From Vibrio sp. S17_S38 (GTDB lineage Bacteria; Pseudomonadota; Gammaproteobacteria; Enterobacterales; Vibrionaceae): DNA of 64,000 bases. Below are positions 1 to 9,402 of this stretch, piece after piece. Location of the stretch: contig NZ_JAAUWW010000013.1 in NCBI RefSeq assembly GCF_014694375.1, positions 55,142-119,141 on the forward strand, written 5' to 3'. Both the position numbers and the translations under genes were made by a program. Below the pieces are notes generated by a model. The model was not told the origin of the DNA. It did no database searches and saw only the letters and a program-made list of their open reading frames with translations. Each line of letters starts with the position of its first letter. Position 1 is the stretch's first letter.

Positions 1-1782
1 TAAACAATGTGTCATAGCGTAATGTACATAGTCTAAGTCTGCTTGTTGACGTCCTTCATCTTCAAAACGTTTCAATACGGCGGATCCTAGATATAGATAA
101 CTTAACGCATCACCTAAACGTGCCGAAATCATCTCTTTGCGTTTAAGCTCGCCACCTAATGTCAGCATTGCAAAATCAGTTGTCACCGCTAACGCTTTAC
201 TCAATCGGGTCATGTGTTGATAGTAACGCTTAGTTTCACCCGAGCTTTGAGACTTTGCAAAATGAGAACCTGTTAATGCCATGCTAAACGCACCGACACT
301 GTTTTTGATCGCATAACCCATATGTTTAAACAATAGACTATCAAATTCTTTTGCCCCTGCGGCTTCATCAGGGTTAGCAGCAGCTTCCATTTCAGGTAAT
401 ACAAATGGGTGACAACGCGTTGCTCCTTGGCCAAAAATCATCAAGTTACGAGTTAAAATATTCGCCCCTTCAACCGTAATAGCAACCGGTACACCATAAT
501 AATGGTGGGCTAGATAATTCATAGGCCCAGTTTGAATAGCGCGACCAGAATGGATATCCATTGAATCATTTAATATCGTACGCCCCATTTCTGTCATATG
601 ATATTTTGCAATAGCCGTAACAATTCCGGGCTTTTCCCCCATATCAAGTGAGGTAGTAGTTAAAGTACGCGCGGCTTCAAGTATATAAGTCATACCACCA
701 ATACGTGCCATCGCATCCTCAACGCCTTCAAACTTACCAATCGACATACCAAATTGTTTACGGACATAAGCATAAGCACCGGTAGTACGGCTGGTTAAAT
801 GGCCAATTGCGGTACCAAGAGCAGGAAGTGAAATACCACGGCCTGCGGATAAACACTCCACCAACATACGCCAACCTTTACCGGCATAATCAGCGCCACC
901 AATTAACCAATCCATAGGAATGAAAATATCTTCTCCACGTGTTGGGCCATTCATGAAAGCCAAACCAAGTGGATCATGGCGCTCACCAATTTCTACACCA
1001 TCATGGTTGGTTGGTATAAGTGCACAAGTAATGCCAAGGTGCTCTTTATCGCCTAAAAGGTGATCAGGGTCATCAAGTTTAAACGCCAGTCCTAAAACAG
1101 TAGCCACTGGCGCTAACGTGATATAGCGTTTATTCCAGCTTAAACGAATACCTAATACTTCTTTGCCTTCATGCATTCCTTTACATACAACCCCAATATC
1201 AGGAATACTACCAGCATCAGAACCAGCTTCAGGCCCTGTTAAAGCAAAGCACGGAATATCAGTGCCATCAGCTAAACGAGGCAACCAATAATCTTTTTGT
1301 TCTTGCGTACCATAATGGGAAAGCAACTCTCCAGGACCTAATGAATTGGGCACCATAATCGCGACAGCAGCACTGATACTACGAGTCGCAATTTTTGTGA
1401 CAATGGTAGAGTTTGCATGTGCAGAAAAACTCTTACCGCCATATTCCTTACCTATGATCAAAGCAAAGAATTTTTCATGGCGAATATAGTCCCAAACTTC
1501 TTTCGGCATATCTCGATCTTGTTGAACAATTTTATAGTCATCCAGCATGTTCAATAAAATTTCAACTTCATTATCAATAAAAGATTGTTCTTCTGGGGTT
1601 AACTGCGGTTTAGGATAACTATGTAATGTTTGCCAATCAGGAGACCCTGAAAATAGCTCACCATCCCACCAGACACTTCCAGCTTCCATTGCTTCACGTT
1701 CAGTATTGGATAGCGGCGGTAAAACTTGTTTAAACCATTTAAACGCTGGTTCACTAATCCATTTTTGTCGTAAAGAACTCAT
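1..1782 (-). CDS. fadE: Acyl-CoA dehydrogenase FadE, 3' end cut off by the window
   Basis: FadE catalyses the first oxidation step of fatty-acid beta-oxidation, converting acyl-CoA to trans-2-enoyl-CoA with FAD. The 594 residues present begin MSSLRQKWISEPAFKW and run through GSVWWDGELFSGSPDW, the FAD/substrate loop around ALTGPEAGSDAG, and SGRAIQTGP, all characteristic of the long FadE type (family about 750-815 residues). The C-terminal part lies outside the window. The ATG at 1782 has a good ribosome binding site (AAGGA seven bases upstream). There is no N-terminal membrane segment like the one in E. coli FadE. It follows the PsrA-like regulator by 108 bases with no terminator visible between, so co-transcription is likely (inference). 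Recognition is confident. Confidence 0.93.
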   Translation of the reverse strand, partial: MSSLRQKWISEPAFKWFKQVLPPLSNTEREAMEAGSVWWDGELFSGSPDWQTLHSYPKPQLTPEEQSFIDNEVEILLNMLDDYKIVQQDRDMPKEVWDYIRHEKFFALIIGKEYGGKSFSAHANSTIVTKIATRSISAAVAIMVPNSLGPGELLSHYGTQEQKDYWLPRLADGTDIPCFALTGPEAGSDAGSIPDIGVVCKGMHEGKEVLGIRLSWNKRYITLAPVATVLGLAFKLDDPDHLLGDKEHLGITCALIPTNHDGVEIGERHDPLGLAFMNGPTRGEDIFIPMDWLIGGADYAGKGWRMLVECLSAGRGISLPALGTAIGHLTSRTTGAYAYVRKQFGMSIGKFEGVEDAMARIGGMTYILEAARTLTTTSLDMGEKPGIVTAIAKYHMTEMGRTILNDSMDIHSGRAIQTGPMNYLAHHYYGVPVAITVEGANILTRNLMIFGQGATRCHPFVLPEMEAAANPDEAAGAKEFDSLLFKHMGYAIKNSVGAFSMALTGSHFAKSQSSGETKRYYQHMTRLSKALAVTTDFAMLTLGGELKRKEMISARLGDALSYLYLGSAVLKRFEDEGRQQADLDYVHYAMTHCL

Positions 1783-1890
1783 AATCTATTCCTTTTTCCA
1801 CGTTATTAATTGTTATGAACTTAAATCGCAGCTAGCCCATATCGAATATAAGGTATCAATACCCATCGTTTATTATTGTTTTTATTAACC

Positions 1891-2520
1891 CTAAATATCA
1901 GCCGCAACACCCGCCGCTAAAAAAGGAATAAGCTGTTGAATTACAGCGTCCGAATCCACTTTTTTTCCATAGGAATTAAATGCAATTTCTGCTAACGCCT
2001 TACTCGAGGACATAGTGAAAACACACGTACCTAGAGTAAAGTGTAGACGCCAAAAGAGTGTTTCAGGTTCAATTCCAGGACTCGCTTTTTTGACCGATTC
2101 TGTAAATAAGTTCAATACACTGCTGTATCGTGTCGTGATAAACCAACGTAAATGTCCTTGTACATCGGTATAGCCTCTACCCGTCAATAACATAAAACGA
2201 CTTGCCCCATTCGGCCGCACTTTATCTAAAGACATCAAAGGTGCGCTTAACGTATTAAAAACATCTCTCATACTGTAATCATTTTTTTGATTGAGAGATT
2301 GAAGTGACTTCTCTAGCTCAGGCATAAAGGCTTCTAAGTAACGATTCAGTACTGCTCGTACTAATGTTTTTTTATCGCCAAAATGATAATTAACCGATGC
2401 TAAATTCACATTTGCTTTGGTGGTAATGGTACGCAGTGATGTATCGTTAAATCCATGCTCTGCAAATAGCACTTCCGCTACATCCATTATTTTTGCTTTC
2501 GTGATATTTTTAGGACTCAT
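1891..2520 (-). CDS. psrA: TetR-family transcriptional regulator, PsrA-like
   Basis: The 209-residue protein has an N-terminal TetR helix-turn-helix (residues about 8-54, ending in NLASVNYHFGDKKTL) and a helical C-terminal ligand domain. The N-terminal region resembles PsrA of Pseudomonas and Shewanella, a long-chain fatty-acid sensing repressor of beta-oxidation genes and of itself. Its position directly upstream of fadE fits. A PsrA-type inverted repeat (AAAC-N4-GTTT) lies 39 bases upstream of the start codon, which suggests autoregulation. TetR membership is certain. The PsrA assignment rests on helix-turn-helix similarity, neighbourhood and the operator match. Confidence 0.8.
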   Translation of the reverse strand: MSPKNITKAKIMDVAEVLFAEHGFNDTSLRTITTKANVNLASVNYHFGDKKTLVRAVLNRYLEAFMPELEKSLQSLNQKNDYSMRDVFNTLSAPLMSLDKVRPNGASRFMLLTGRGYTDVQGHLRWFITTRYSSVLNLFTESVKKASPGIEPETLFWRLHFTLGTCVFTMSSSKALAEIAFNSYGKKVDSDAVIQQLIPFLAAGVAADI

Positions 2521-2558
2521 TACTATATTTCACCAGAATAAAATCAAATAACCGTATT

Positions 2559-2570
2559 AAACAGATGTTT
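2559..2570. promoter_or_regulatory. Candidate PsrA operator upstream of psrA-fadE
   Basis: AAACAGATGTTT is an inverted repeat of AAAC and GTTT separated by four bases. It matches the PsrA consensus described in Pseudomonas (AAAC, 2-4 bases, GTTT) and sits just upstream of the PsrA-like gene, where autoregulation would act. Function is inferred. Confidence 0.5.
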
Positions 2571-2726
2571 GAATTCTAGAGTAGAACAGACAATTGAAAC
2601 TATCGTTCAGATCACAAATGCAACAAGTGGAGAATAAAAAATTAAAGAAGGTGATATTTAGGTATGTATTTCAATGCGTTAAAATAATCATCAAAAAATT
2701 GGAACTGAATAAAAAAAACTGAGTCT

Positions 2727-2732
2727 TATAAT
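2727..2732 (+). promoter_or_regulatory. Candidate -10 box of an orphan forward promoter
   Basis: A perfect TATAAT lies on the + strand, with CTGAAT 16 bases upstream as a weak -35. Neither flanking gene is on this strand. A terminator follows about 130 bases downstream, so the pair would define a short transcript. Confidence 0.4.
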
Positions 2733-2738
2733 AGGTAA

Positions 2739-2870
2739 CAAGCAGAAATTGAATTTAGTTATATACAGTAGAAATAATTACTTTCAACGATTTCAGCTAA
2801 AGTGTAATTTTTTCATACTTAATCCCTTATATTGTTTTAGCCCACATCAAATTGATATGGGCTTTTTTTT
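2739..2870 (+). ncRNA. Candidate small RNA between psrA and nhaA
   Basis: This interval would be transcribed from the TATAAT at 2727-2732 and ends in a rho-independent terminator at 2839-2870. Both flanking genes (psrA-like and nhaA) are on the opposite strand, so the forward terminator serves no visible gene. Length (about 132 nt), a U-rich single-stranded stretch, and a stem followed by an 8-base T run are typical of Hfq-dependent small RNAs. I do not recognise it as a known Vibrio sRNA. The start is an estimate from the -10 box. Confidence 0.42.
2839..2870 (+). terminator. Orphan rho-independent terminator, forward strand
   Basis: AGCCCA and TGGGCT form the stem, extended by ATCA/TGAT past one mismatch, and are followed by eight T. 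On the reverse strand the stem is followed by AAAAC, so it cannot end nhaA. Confidence 0.75.
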
Positions 2871-2902
2871 ATCTATTTCGTGAATGCCTAAAGTCGTTAT
2901 AA

Positions 2903-4078
2903 CTATTTTTCTTTTGATAATGCTGCTTTTGACGGCTCATCTTTCGGTAAGAAAATATGCAGTAAAATATAACCTAAAATTGCTGCTGTTGTAGAACCAA
3001 TCAAAATACCCAAGCGTGAATAAGTATCAAAAGCTGCATCTACATTGGTAAAAGCCAAAGACGATATAAATATAGACATAGTAAAGCCAATACCACATAG
3101 CACTGATACTGCAAAGATCTGTTTGAAATTAATCCCTTCGGGTAATTTGGCAAAACCCAGCTTTACAGAAATCCAGCTGAAACTAAATACACCAAGAGGT
3201 TTACCAACGAGTAGACCAAGCGCAATACCAAGTGGCAACATTGAAGTTAATCCGCTCATGGATACACCTTGTAGCGAAATCCCTGCATTGGCGAACGCAA
3301 ACAATGGCAAAATCAAAAAAGACACATATGGATGTAAGGCATGTTCTAAATGCTTTAATGGCGATCTTTGTTCTTCTTTGCCTTTCAAAGGAATGGTAAA
3401 ACCAATCACGACACCCGCTAAAGTTGCATGAACACCAGACTGTAAAACGCTCACCCATAGAATAAAGCCGACCAATAAATACCAGCGAATTTGTGTGACA
3501 TTCTTAAGATTCATTACGAACAATACCGCGGTTGAGATGAGGCCAACCAATAGTGCTAAAGTTGAAAGATCATTTGAATAAAACAATGCAATGATCACGA
3601 CCACACCTAAATCATCAATGATCGCTAATGCCAATAAGAATACTTTTAAACTAACAGGCACACGGCTACCTAACAAAGCCATAATACCTAATGCAAAAGC
3701 AATATCTGTTGCAGCAGGAATTGCCCAACCACTCACGGCAATAGGATCATTACCATTAAAAGCAAGATAGACCAAAGCCGGAGCTAACATTCCACCTATG
3801 GCTGCAATCGCAGGAAACAACGCTGTTTCTTTCGATTTTAAAGCACCTTCCAATAACTCACGTTTTACTTCCAATCCAATTAATAAGAAGAATACCGCCA
3901 TCAAGCCATCATTAATCCAATGCGAAGAAGACATACCCAAAATATCAATATGTAATGCTGCTTGGTACGTTTCGTTAAAAGCAGAGTTGGCAACAAACAT
4001 AGCAAGTACGGCCGCAATCACTAAGATAATGCCACTGGCCGATTCCTTTTTAAAAAAATTAAACATACTACCACTCAT
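2903..4078 (-). CDS. nhaA: Na+/H+ antiporter NhaA
   Basis: NhaA is an inner-membrane electrogenic antiporter that exports Na+ in exchange for protons, important for salt and alkaline tolerance in marine bacteria. The 391-residue sequence matches the E. coli family (388 aa) throughout: about 12 membrane segments, the [22 protein letters not shown] block, and the ion-binding carboxylates D125 (ATDIAFALG) and D155-D156 (AIIDDLG). AAGGA lies 11 bases upstream of the first ATG; a second ATG four codons in is possible. No nhaR neighbour is present. A 19-base palindrome lies about 100 bases upstream of the gene. Confidence 0.97.
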   Translation of the reverse strand: MSGSMFNFFKKESASGIILVIAAVLAMFVANSAFNETYQAALHIDILGMSSSHWINDGLMAVFFLLIGLEVKRELLEGALKSKETALFPAIAAIGGMLAPALVYLAFNGNDPIAVSGWAIPAATDIAFALGIMALLGSRVPVSLKVFLLALAIIDDLGVVVIIALFYSNDLSTLALLVGLISTAVLFVMNLKNVTQIRWYLLVGFILWVSVLQSGVHATLAGVVIGFTIPLKGKEEQRSPLKHLEHALHPYVSFLILPLFAFANAGISLQGVSMSGLTSMLPLGIALGLLVGKPLGVFSFSWISVKLGFAKLPEGINFKQIFAVSVLCGIGFTMSIFISSLAFTNVDAAFDTYSRLGILIGSTTAAILGYILLHIFLPKDEPSKAALSKEK

Positions 4079-4179
4079 TAATTATTGTTCCTTTAAGACT
4101 AGCTTATTTAGATGAGGTCAAAGAAGTATTCATACTATCAGTCATTAGAATAAGTAAAAATCGATTGTTTGGAGCCTAC

Positions 4180-4198
4180 AGATCGGATTTTCCGATCT
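4180..4198. repeat. Perfect 8+8 palindrome upstream of nhaA
   Basis: AGATCGGA, three T, then TCCGATCT. It lies 102 bases upstream of the nhaA start codon in the only intergenic region before nhaA and has no T run, so it is not a terminator. It could be an operator or an RNA hairpin; the binding factor is unknown. Confidence 0.5.
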
Positions 4199-4314
4199 AA
4201 CATGTGAATGATTCGATATTGATAGCACAATAAATTTGATGAAGTGATTATGAACCGATTAAATTTTCCCCCGTAATTAAACACTCAAATAATTTATACG
4301 TTGAATCTAAGTTT

Positions 4315-5430
4315 TTACTCCGATGTTGAGCGCATAAACCCAACCCCTATATGACTACCAGTAACTTTAATCGGCCCTTCCCAAGAAGGTATCCAAAAAG
4401 GCAACCATAATTCATTTTCAATCGTTTGAGTGATTAAGCTAATATTGTACTTAGGTATTTCGATTACCCATCGAAGTGCTAATGTTTTACCATTTAAAAG
4501 CGTTGCATTCTCTAAAGGATAAAGTCGAATTTCGTCATTAGAGATCTTAGTAACAGACCCGCTTCTATCGGCAAGCATGCCAGTTACGAACTTCATTTGA
4601 TCTTGTTTGTGATATTGATTTAAAACTAATACTCGACCATCAGTCAAATGAATAGAAAATGAATTTAACTCGAAACCATTTTCTGGTAGTAAATCATTAC
4701 CCCATTCTTTATCTATCCACGCTAATCCCTGCACCATCACACTTTTACCATTAAGATTTAATGTGCCTTTGGTCCTTAAAAAAGGGGCACTAAACTTATA
4801 ACTCACTTTAGCTGGGATATTATGCAGCACGCTATAGCCTTTATCCCCAGGTAAAACATAAGGGCCGTAAGCTTCTGATTTTAGATCAACAGAAAAATCA
4901 TCCGTATGTGCTGATAAATAATTTGGCAGTGCAGTATTATTGCGTGATTGCAACGTCCAGTTATCAATCCAAAGATGAAATGGATCCATAAACACACCAG
5001 CTTGTCCTACACCGCCTCTAGCAATTCTTTGCTGCGACCATGACTTTCCTCCTGTTGAAACAACAAGTTGAGCAGTATAAATTTGTGTGTTATGCCACCC
5101 CACACCATTTTCATCGCTATTGGCAACACGATAAACCAGAAATTGGATGCCATAGTCTTTACCATCAGAACCTTTTACATTCGCTCGATAATGCCAAGTT
5201 TCATAATGAAAACCAGTGTGCTCATTCATGTCGCTTGCAACAGAAACTGCTTGTCCAGGCACGACTGGTTCAAAAATTAATGCTTCTTTCTTCACATTTG
5301 AGTTGATAGCTGATTCAGGTTGGGTAGTGATTAGGTGTTGGAAGAAAAAATAGGTAAGCAACCATAGACTAAATACGACAATAGCAGACAAACTCACAAG
5401 TTTAATACACAACCAATGCTTCTTAGTCAT
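4315..5430 (-). CDS. AttH-like secreted/anchored lipocalin-type protein (CrtC family)
   Basis: The 371-residue protein starts with an uncleaved-looking membrane segment or signal (residues about 9-31) followed by a large extracytoplasmic beta-rich region. Stretches such as FHYETWHYRANV, GLAWIDKEWGNDLL and LTDGRVLVLNQ are typical of the AttH/CrtC-like 'predicted secreted hydrolase' family, built from two lipocalin-like barrels. Family members usually sit with an ABC ATPase and an FtsX-type permease, as here. The start codon overlaps the permease stop by four bases (ATGA), implying translational coupling. The substrate is unknown, and the 'hydrolase' label in databases is unproven. Confidence 0.8.
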   Translation of the reverse strand: MTKKHWLCIKLVSLSAIVVFSLWLLTYFFFQHLITTQPESAINSNVKKEALIFEPVVPGQAVSVASDMNEHTGFHYETWHYRANVKGSDGKDYGIQFLVYRVANSDENGVGWHNTQIYTAQLVVSTGGKSWSQQRIARGGVGQAGVFMDPFHLWIDNWTLQSRNNTALPNYLSAHTDDFSVDLKSEAYGPYVLPGDKGYSVLHNIPAKVSYKFSAPFLRTKGTLNLNGKSVMVQGLAWIDKEWGNDLLPENGFELNSFSIHLTDGRVLVLNQYHKQDQMKFVTGMLADRSGSVTKISNDEIRLYPLENATLLNGKTLALRWVIEIPKYNISLITQTIENELWLPFWIPSWEGPIKVTGSHIGVGFMRSTSE

Positions 5431-7883
5431 GATAATGAGCCCCTTAATAATTTCATAGGTGTCGTTTTAACCATTAACCATACTGGCCAAGCACCTGCAA
5501 TAAATAAGGTCAATAATGACCATGCAAAAGTTGATAAATATTGCCATGGTAAAATCTGCAACTGCATTGTCCACCCAAAAGCACTTTTCAACACTACGTC
5601 AACCATTAACTGAGCGAGAATAATGCCTAATGGCAATGCAATAAAAGCAGTAAATAGCCCTATAACCAATAATTGCAGAGCACCAAGTAGCACTAATTCC
5701 TTTCCTGAAATACCAAAGCATCGTAATAAAGCGACTTGCCTTTGCCGTGAGATCTCACCAGCTACTGTTGAAAAAAACAATCCAAATATAGCAATAAATA
5801 AGGTCAACTTACCTAGAGTGTCGGCAACTTTAAAGGTTTGATCAAACACCATCATAGCCTGATTATGCATCATCATATTGTTATAAATACGATCTGTTGA
5901 GAGACTAAACCTATGCTCAATTCGTTGTGTAAAATCAAGGGTATTAACTTTAGAATTCAATACTACCCCTAATGCGACATTTCCCCCTTCAGGAAAAATC
6001 TTACTCCACATATGTTCAGAGATAATGACCTGCTTATAAGGATTACCATAATCATAATAGATGCCGAGCACTTGCCAATTATGCCCTAAGGGTTCAGGTA
6101 AAATAATACGATCACCTGGATGCAGGTTTTCTTTCAACGCCATCGATTCGCTGACCATTACGCCACGAGAATTATGCAGATGCTCCCAATAATCGGGTAC
6201 TGCAAGCTTAACCGTTAAAGCCGTCTGCTCACCTTCCGAGCTCCCCGAACTCACAATTTGTAAGCTTCCAGTATCCGTTTGAAGCGATTTCTCCCAACGC
6301 CACCATACATTTTTCACTTCAGGTTGAAGAGGCAACCATTGTCCAATTCGAGCAGAAGAAGCAATCGTTGGTGTGATGTATAAATCGGCGGATAAGCGTT
6401 GAACTAACCATTGGTCTGTCGTTTGTCTAAAACTTCCTACAACAGTTTCCACACCAATATTGGTTGCTAATGCCAGCATAAATGCCATGGCAGCCACACC
6501 GCGATAACTTAAACTCGCACCAAGATCTGAAAAGAACCAACGCACTTTGACCCAAGGCATCGTGAATGAAAAACTTAAGAATAATCGCCATAAGAAAAAC
6601 GGCATCATCAACCCGACACTCACTAATAATAATGCAATCAGGGTGAAACCTTCTGCTTGAGATTTCGTTGTTTGATATAAAGCCACCGCTGCTACTATAC
6701 AAATACAGGCAAAAATAGCTTGTAATGTAAATTCACGGCCAGCAAAACGAATCAAAGATAGCTTTGATGCCAATCGAATAGGTTGTGTTCTAACCAACCG
6801 AACCAACGGCCATGCACAAGATAATAGACAGCCAAAAATAGACATTAATAAACTGTATTGACTCCATTCCCAGTTCCAATCAATTTTTAACCCAACATCG
6901 GCTTTATATAAGTCACTTAAACTGGCAGATACTGATGGCATTAACCTATTGGCAAGCTCTAGGCCTAGCATCGTTCCACTGACCCAACCAACCAAAATCC
7001 AGCCACTAATTTCTAATAATAACGCTTTCGTTAATTGCCAGCCTGAAACTCCCGTTAAACGAAGAAGTCCAACTAAAGGTTGTCGTTGAGTAAAAGACAA
7101 AGACATTGCTTGATAAAAAATAAATAGGCCGACTAAAAAGGATAGCATCCCCATTGCCGTCAAGTTCATATGAAAAGCTTTCGTTAATGCTCCCAACTCT
7201 ACCCGAGTATTACGATGCATCGAAATACCTTGCGGCAAGAATTTTCGCAATCGCTCTAGCTTATCTGGAGACATCGCACTGCATGCCACCATATCGAATC
7301 CACCACTTGGATTAAGTTGACGAAGTAGCGCAATATCAACCACTAAACGCGAACCAGAAATCCGCTCCATGGTATCTACTTTTATCGGACCTAAGGTTTG
7401 CCCACCATGAAGAGGTATATAGTCTCCATCATCAAGATCTAAATATGTCGATAACTGACGACTGACCAATACAGGATATGGAGGGCGCATCAAAGAAAGA
7501 ATATCGACTTCAGAAAGTGGTTTTCCTGAACGAAAAGACATCATAGAAACAGGGTCAAAACCAACAATATTAAGTTGCGTACCTTTTTCTGTCGAAACAC
7601 GATAAGTATCAAAAGGTACACATTGATTAAAACCATTACGGCGTAATTGAATATAAAGCCCTTGAGGGATCTTATTACCTGAATGTTTGGTTTGAATACG
7701 ATAAGGCAAAGGATTAGAAAAAAGTTTTTCGCCTTGAGCATAACTTTGTTTTGCGTGGTAGTTAACCGCAAGCACCCCGACCAATAAGGAAATGCCGAGT
7801 GTTAACCCTAGCCAAACTAATAATATTTGAAAAGGATGACGACGATAATGGCCAAGTAGAGCTTTAGCTACGGGCCATAACAT
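5427..7883 (-). CDS. FtsX/MacB-type ABC transporter permease
   Basis: The 818-residue permease has an N-terminal membrane anchor (residues about 17-40), a long periplasmic region, a central group of membrane segments, and a C-terminal FtsX domain whose last segments run to the end (ending WLMVKTTPMKLLRGS). The layout is the duplicated FtsX arrangement of large export or mechanotransmission permeases. The start is placed at the ATG at 7883, because AAGGAGGG lies nine bases upstream; a longer reading from 7910 would ignore this site. The gene overlaps the upstream ATPase gene by 20 bases and the downstream AttH-like gene by four. The three form one operon (ATPase, permease, AttH). Exact substrate unknown; lipids or lipoproteins are plausible. 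Confidence 0.88.
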   Translation of the reverse strand: MLWPVAKALLGHYRRHPFQILLVWLGLTLGISLLVGVLAVNYHAKQSYAQGEKLFSNPLPYRIQTKHSGNKIPQGLYIQLRRNGFNQCVPFDTYRVSTEKGTQLNIVGFDPVSMMSFRSGKPLSEVDILSLMRPPYPVLVSRQLSTYLDLDDGDYIPLHGGQTLGPIKVDTMERISGSRLVVDIALLRQLNPSGGFDMVACSAMSPDKLERLRKFLPQGISMHRNTRVELGALTKAFHMNLTAMGMLSFLVGLFIFYQAMSLSFTQRQPLVGLLRLTGVSGWQLTKALLLEISGWILVGWVSGTMLGLELANRLMPSVSASLSDLYKADVGLKIDWNWEWSQYSLLMSIFGCLLSCAWPLVRLVRTQPIRLASKLSLIRFAGREFTLQAIFACICIVAAVALYQTTKSQAEGFTLIALLLVSVGLMMPFFLWRLFLSFSFTMPWVKVRWFFSDLGASLSYRGVAAMAFMLALATNIGVETVVGSFRQTTDQWLVQRLSADLYITPTIASSARIGQWLPLQPEVKNVWWRWEKSLQTDTGSLQIVSSGSSEGEQTALTVKLAVPDYWEHLHNSRGVMVSESMALKENLHPGDRIILPEPLGHNWQVLGIYYDYGNPYKQVIISEHMWSKIFPEGGNVALGVVLNSKVNTLDFTQRIEHRFSLSTDRIYNNMMMHNQAMMVFDQTFKVADTLGKLTLFIAIFGLFFSTVAGEISRQRQVALLRCFGISGKELVLLGALQLLVIGLFTAFIALPLGIILAQLMVDVVLKSAFGWTMQLQILPWQYLSTFAWSLLTLFIAGAWPVWLMVKTTPMKLLRGSLS

Positions 7884-8538
7884 TGAGTTGCCCTCCTTGT
7901 AAACGGACACAACCGTTTTCTAAATGCAAAGCCACCCTTTCAGAGTGCGTGACCAATAATAATGTGCAATCCATTTTGGTGGTTAAGCTGATTAATAAGC
8001 GCATCACCGCTTCTGCATTTTTTTCGTCAAGACTTCCAGTCGGTTCATCTGCAAGCAGCAAGGATGGCTCCATATATAAAGCACGAGCGATCGCGGCTCT
8101 CTGCTGTTGCCCACCAGACACTTCTTCAGGATAACGACCAAGTAACGGCATAAGATCAAGCGAGGACAATATTTGACGCCAAAGTTTAGGATCTTCAGGT
8201 AAGCCTTTTAATTGACGGCAGAATCGGATGTTATCGGCAATATTAAGAGTGGTTAGGAGATTAAACTGCTGGAATATAAGACCGATATTATTACGACGAA
8301 AAGCCGTTCGTTCTCTTTCAGCGGCCGAGTGCATTGGAAAATCAGAAAACCAGATATCACCTGAATCACAAGAATCAAGACCTGCGATAAGATTCAATAA
8401 TGTACTTTTCCCTGACCCACTTTCACCCATTAATGCTAACTGATCGCCACGATTTAATGCTAACTCTGCCCCTTGTAAAACAGGAGTAAATACCCCCCCA
8501 TCCATATAGCCTTTACAAAGATTTTTAAGCTGTAACAT
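7864..8538 (-). CDS. ABC transporter ATPase, LolD/MacB class
   Basis: This 224-residue nucleotide-binding subunit powers the adjacent FtsX-type permease. Walker A is GESGSGKST at residues 38-46, the Q-loop lies in IFQQFNLL, the signature is VSGGQQQR, Walker B is LLLADEPTG, and the H-loop is VTHSE. The LNLIAGLDSCDSGDI stretch is typical of the LolD/MacB/FtsE branch. A separate genuine lolD is present at 38556-39272, so this copy belongs to the AttH-type exporter. It is the first gene of the operon. Confidence 0.92.
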   Translation of the reverse strand: MLQLKNLCKGYMDGGVFTPVLQGAELALNRGDQLALMGESGSGKSTLLNLIAGLDSCDSGDIWFSDFPMHSAAERERTAFRRNNIGLIFQQFNLLTTLNIADNIRFCRQLKGLPEDPKLWRQILSSLDLMPLLGRYPEEVSGGQQQRAAIARALYMEPSLLLADEPTGSLDEKNAEAVMRLLISLTTKMDCTLLLVTHSERVALHLENGCVRLQGGQLNVMARS

Positions 8539-8702
8539 TACATTCTCGCCGTTATCGTTTATCCGTGAGGAAATCTACACCAATTATCTTGCTTTAGAAA
8601 GCCTATTAAACAAAGGGAAATAGTGTATGGTCATTTAAAAAATTGAATAGTTAATCAAAGCTACATATATCAAGGCTTAATTTCAGCGGTCTAATACGAT
8701 TT

Positions 8703-9350
8703 CTAGATTGACAGCCATGGTATCTCAGCCAAGGATTTACCTACATTATCTGGAAATACCACGTACTCTCCATGATATTTTACAATAGATTTATAATCCG
8801 TTTGCTTATGCAATAGAAAACCACTTTTACTTGCTTCTTCAACAAATGCAACATGGTTACCTCGGACATAAAAACTCATTGGTTTAGACAAATTTTCACC
8901 ATCAAAACACTCTTCACATTGTTTAGCACATAAAACGAATGAATTCGGCTGATCTGCAAAAACTTGGGTTTTTTCGGTTAATTCGAACTCATTCACCACT
9001 TCCCAACCTTGAGCTTCCATATGATCCATAAATATTTCTATTTGCTTATCCGTTACCGGTTTTGGTTCATGACCAATAGGATTTAGTCGATGGTATAACG
9101 CGGAAATACGTTCAAACAAACTCACTAACTCGCTGCCTGCTCCTTTGCTGCGACTTAATTTTTGCCAGCGGATCAAATCATTTTTAACACATCCATCAAA
9201 ACATTGAGATTTAATACTTTTTGTGACCCAACGTGATAGAAAGTGAGTGTTGGTAATAGGTGTATTAGCAAGTTTTTTTTTCTGATGAAGATCTCTTAAC
9301 TCAGCTAACGCGCTATTAACAACATTTTGAATTTCTATAGAATATTGCAT
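8703..9350 (-). CDS. DUF2913-family protein
   Basis: The soluble protein is about 215 residues. It has a helical N-terminal half with FLSRWVTKSIKSQCFDGCVK and IRWQKLSRSKGAGSELV, which resembles the DUF2913 family found in vibrios and enterobacteria; the function is unknown. The C-terminal half is more beta-rich and contains CAKQCEECF, a small cysteine cluster. I place the start at the ATG at 9350. A GTG three codons earlier (9359) is possible, but the purine-rich AGAAG would be too close to it. No operon partner is evident: a 52-base gap separates it from bcr upstream, and its 3' side is open. Confidence 0.65.
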   Translation of the reverse strand: MQYSIEIQNVVNSALAELRDLHQKKKLANTPITNTHFLSRWVTKSIKSQCFDGCVKNDLIRWQKLSRSKGAGSELVSLFERISALYHRLNPIGHEPKPVTDKQIEIFMDHMEAQGWEVVNEFELTEKTQVFADQPNSFVLCAKQCEECFDGENLSKPMSFYVRGNHVAFVEEASKSGFLLHKQTDYKSIVKYHGEYVVFPDNVGKSLAEIPWLSI

Positions 9351-9402
9351 CGTTCTCACTTCTCTATTATTTCTTGTATTAAATTAATCGGGATATAAAT
9401 GG

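Noticed and set aside
3045..3431. Long open frame antisense to nhaA
   Set aside because: Its composition mirrors the complementary strand of conserved nhaA codons and there is no start signal.
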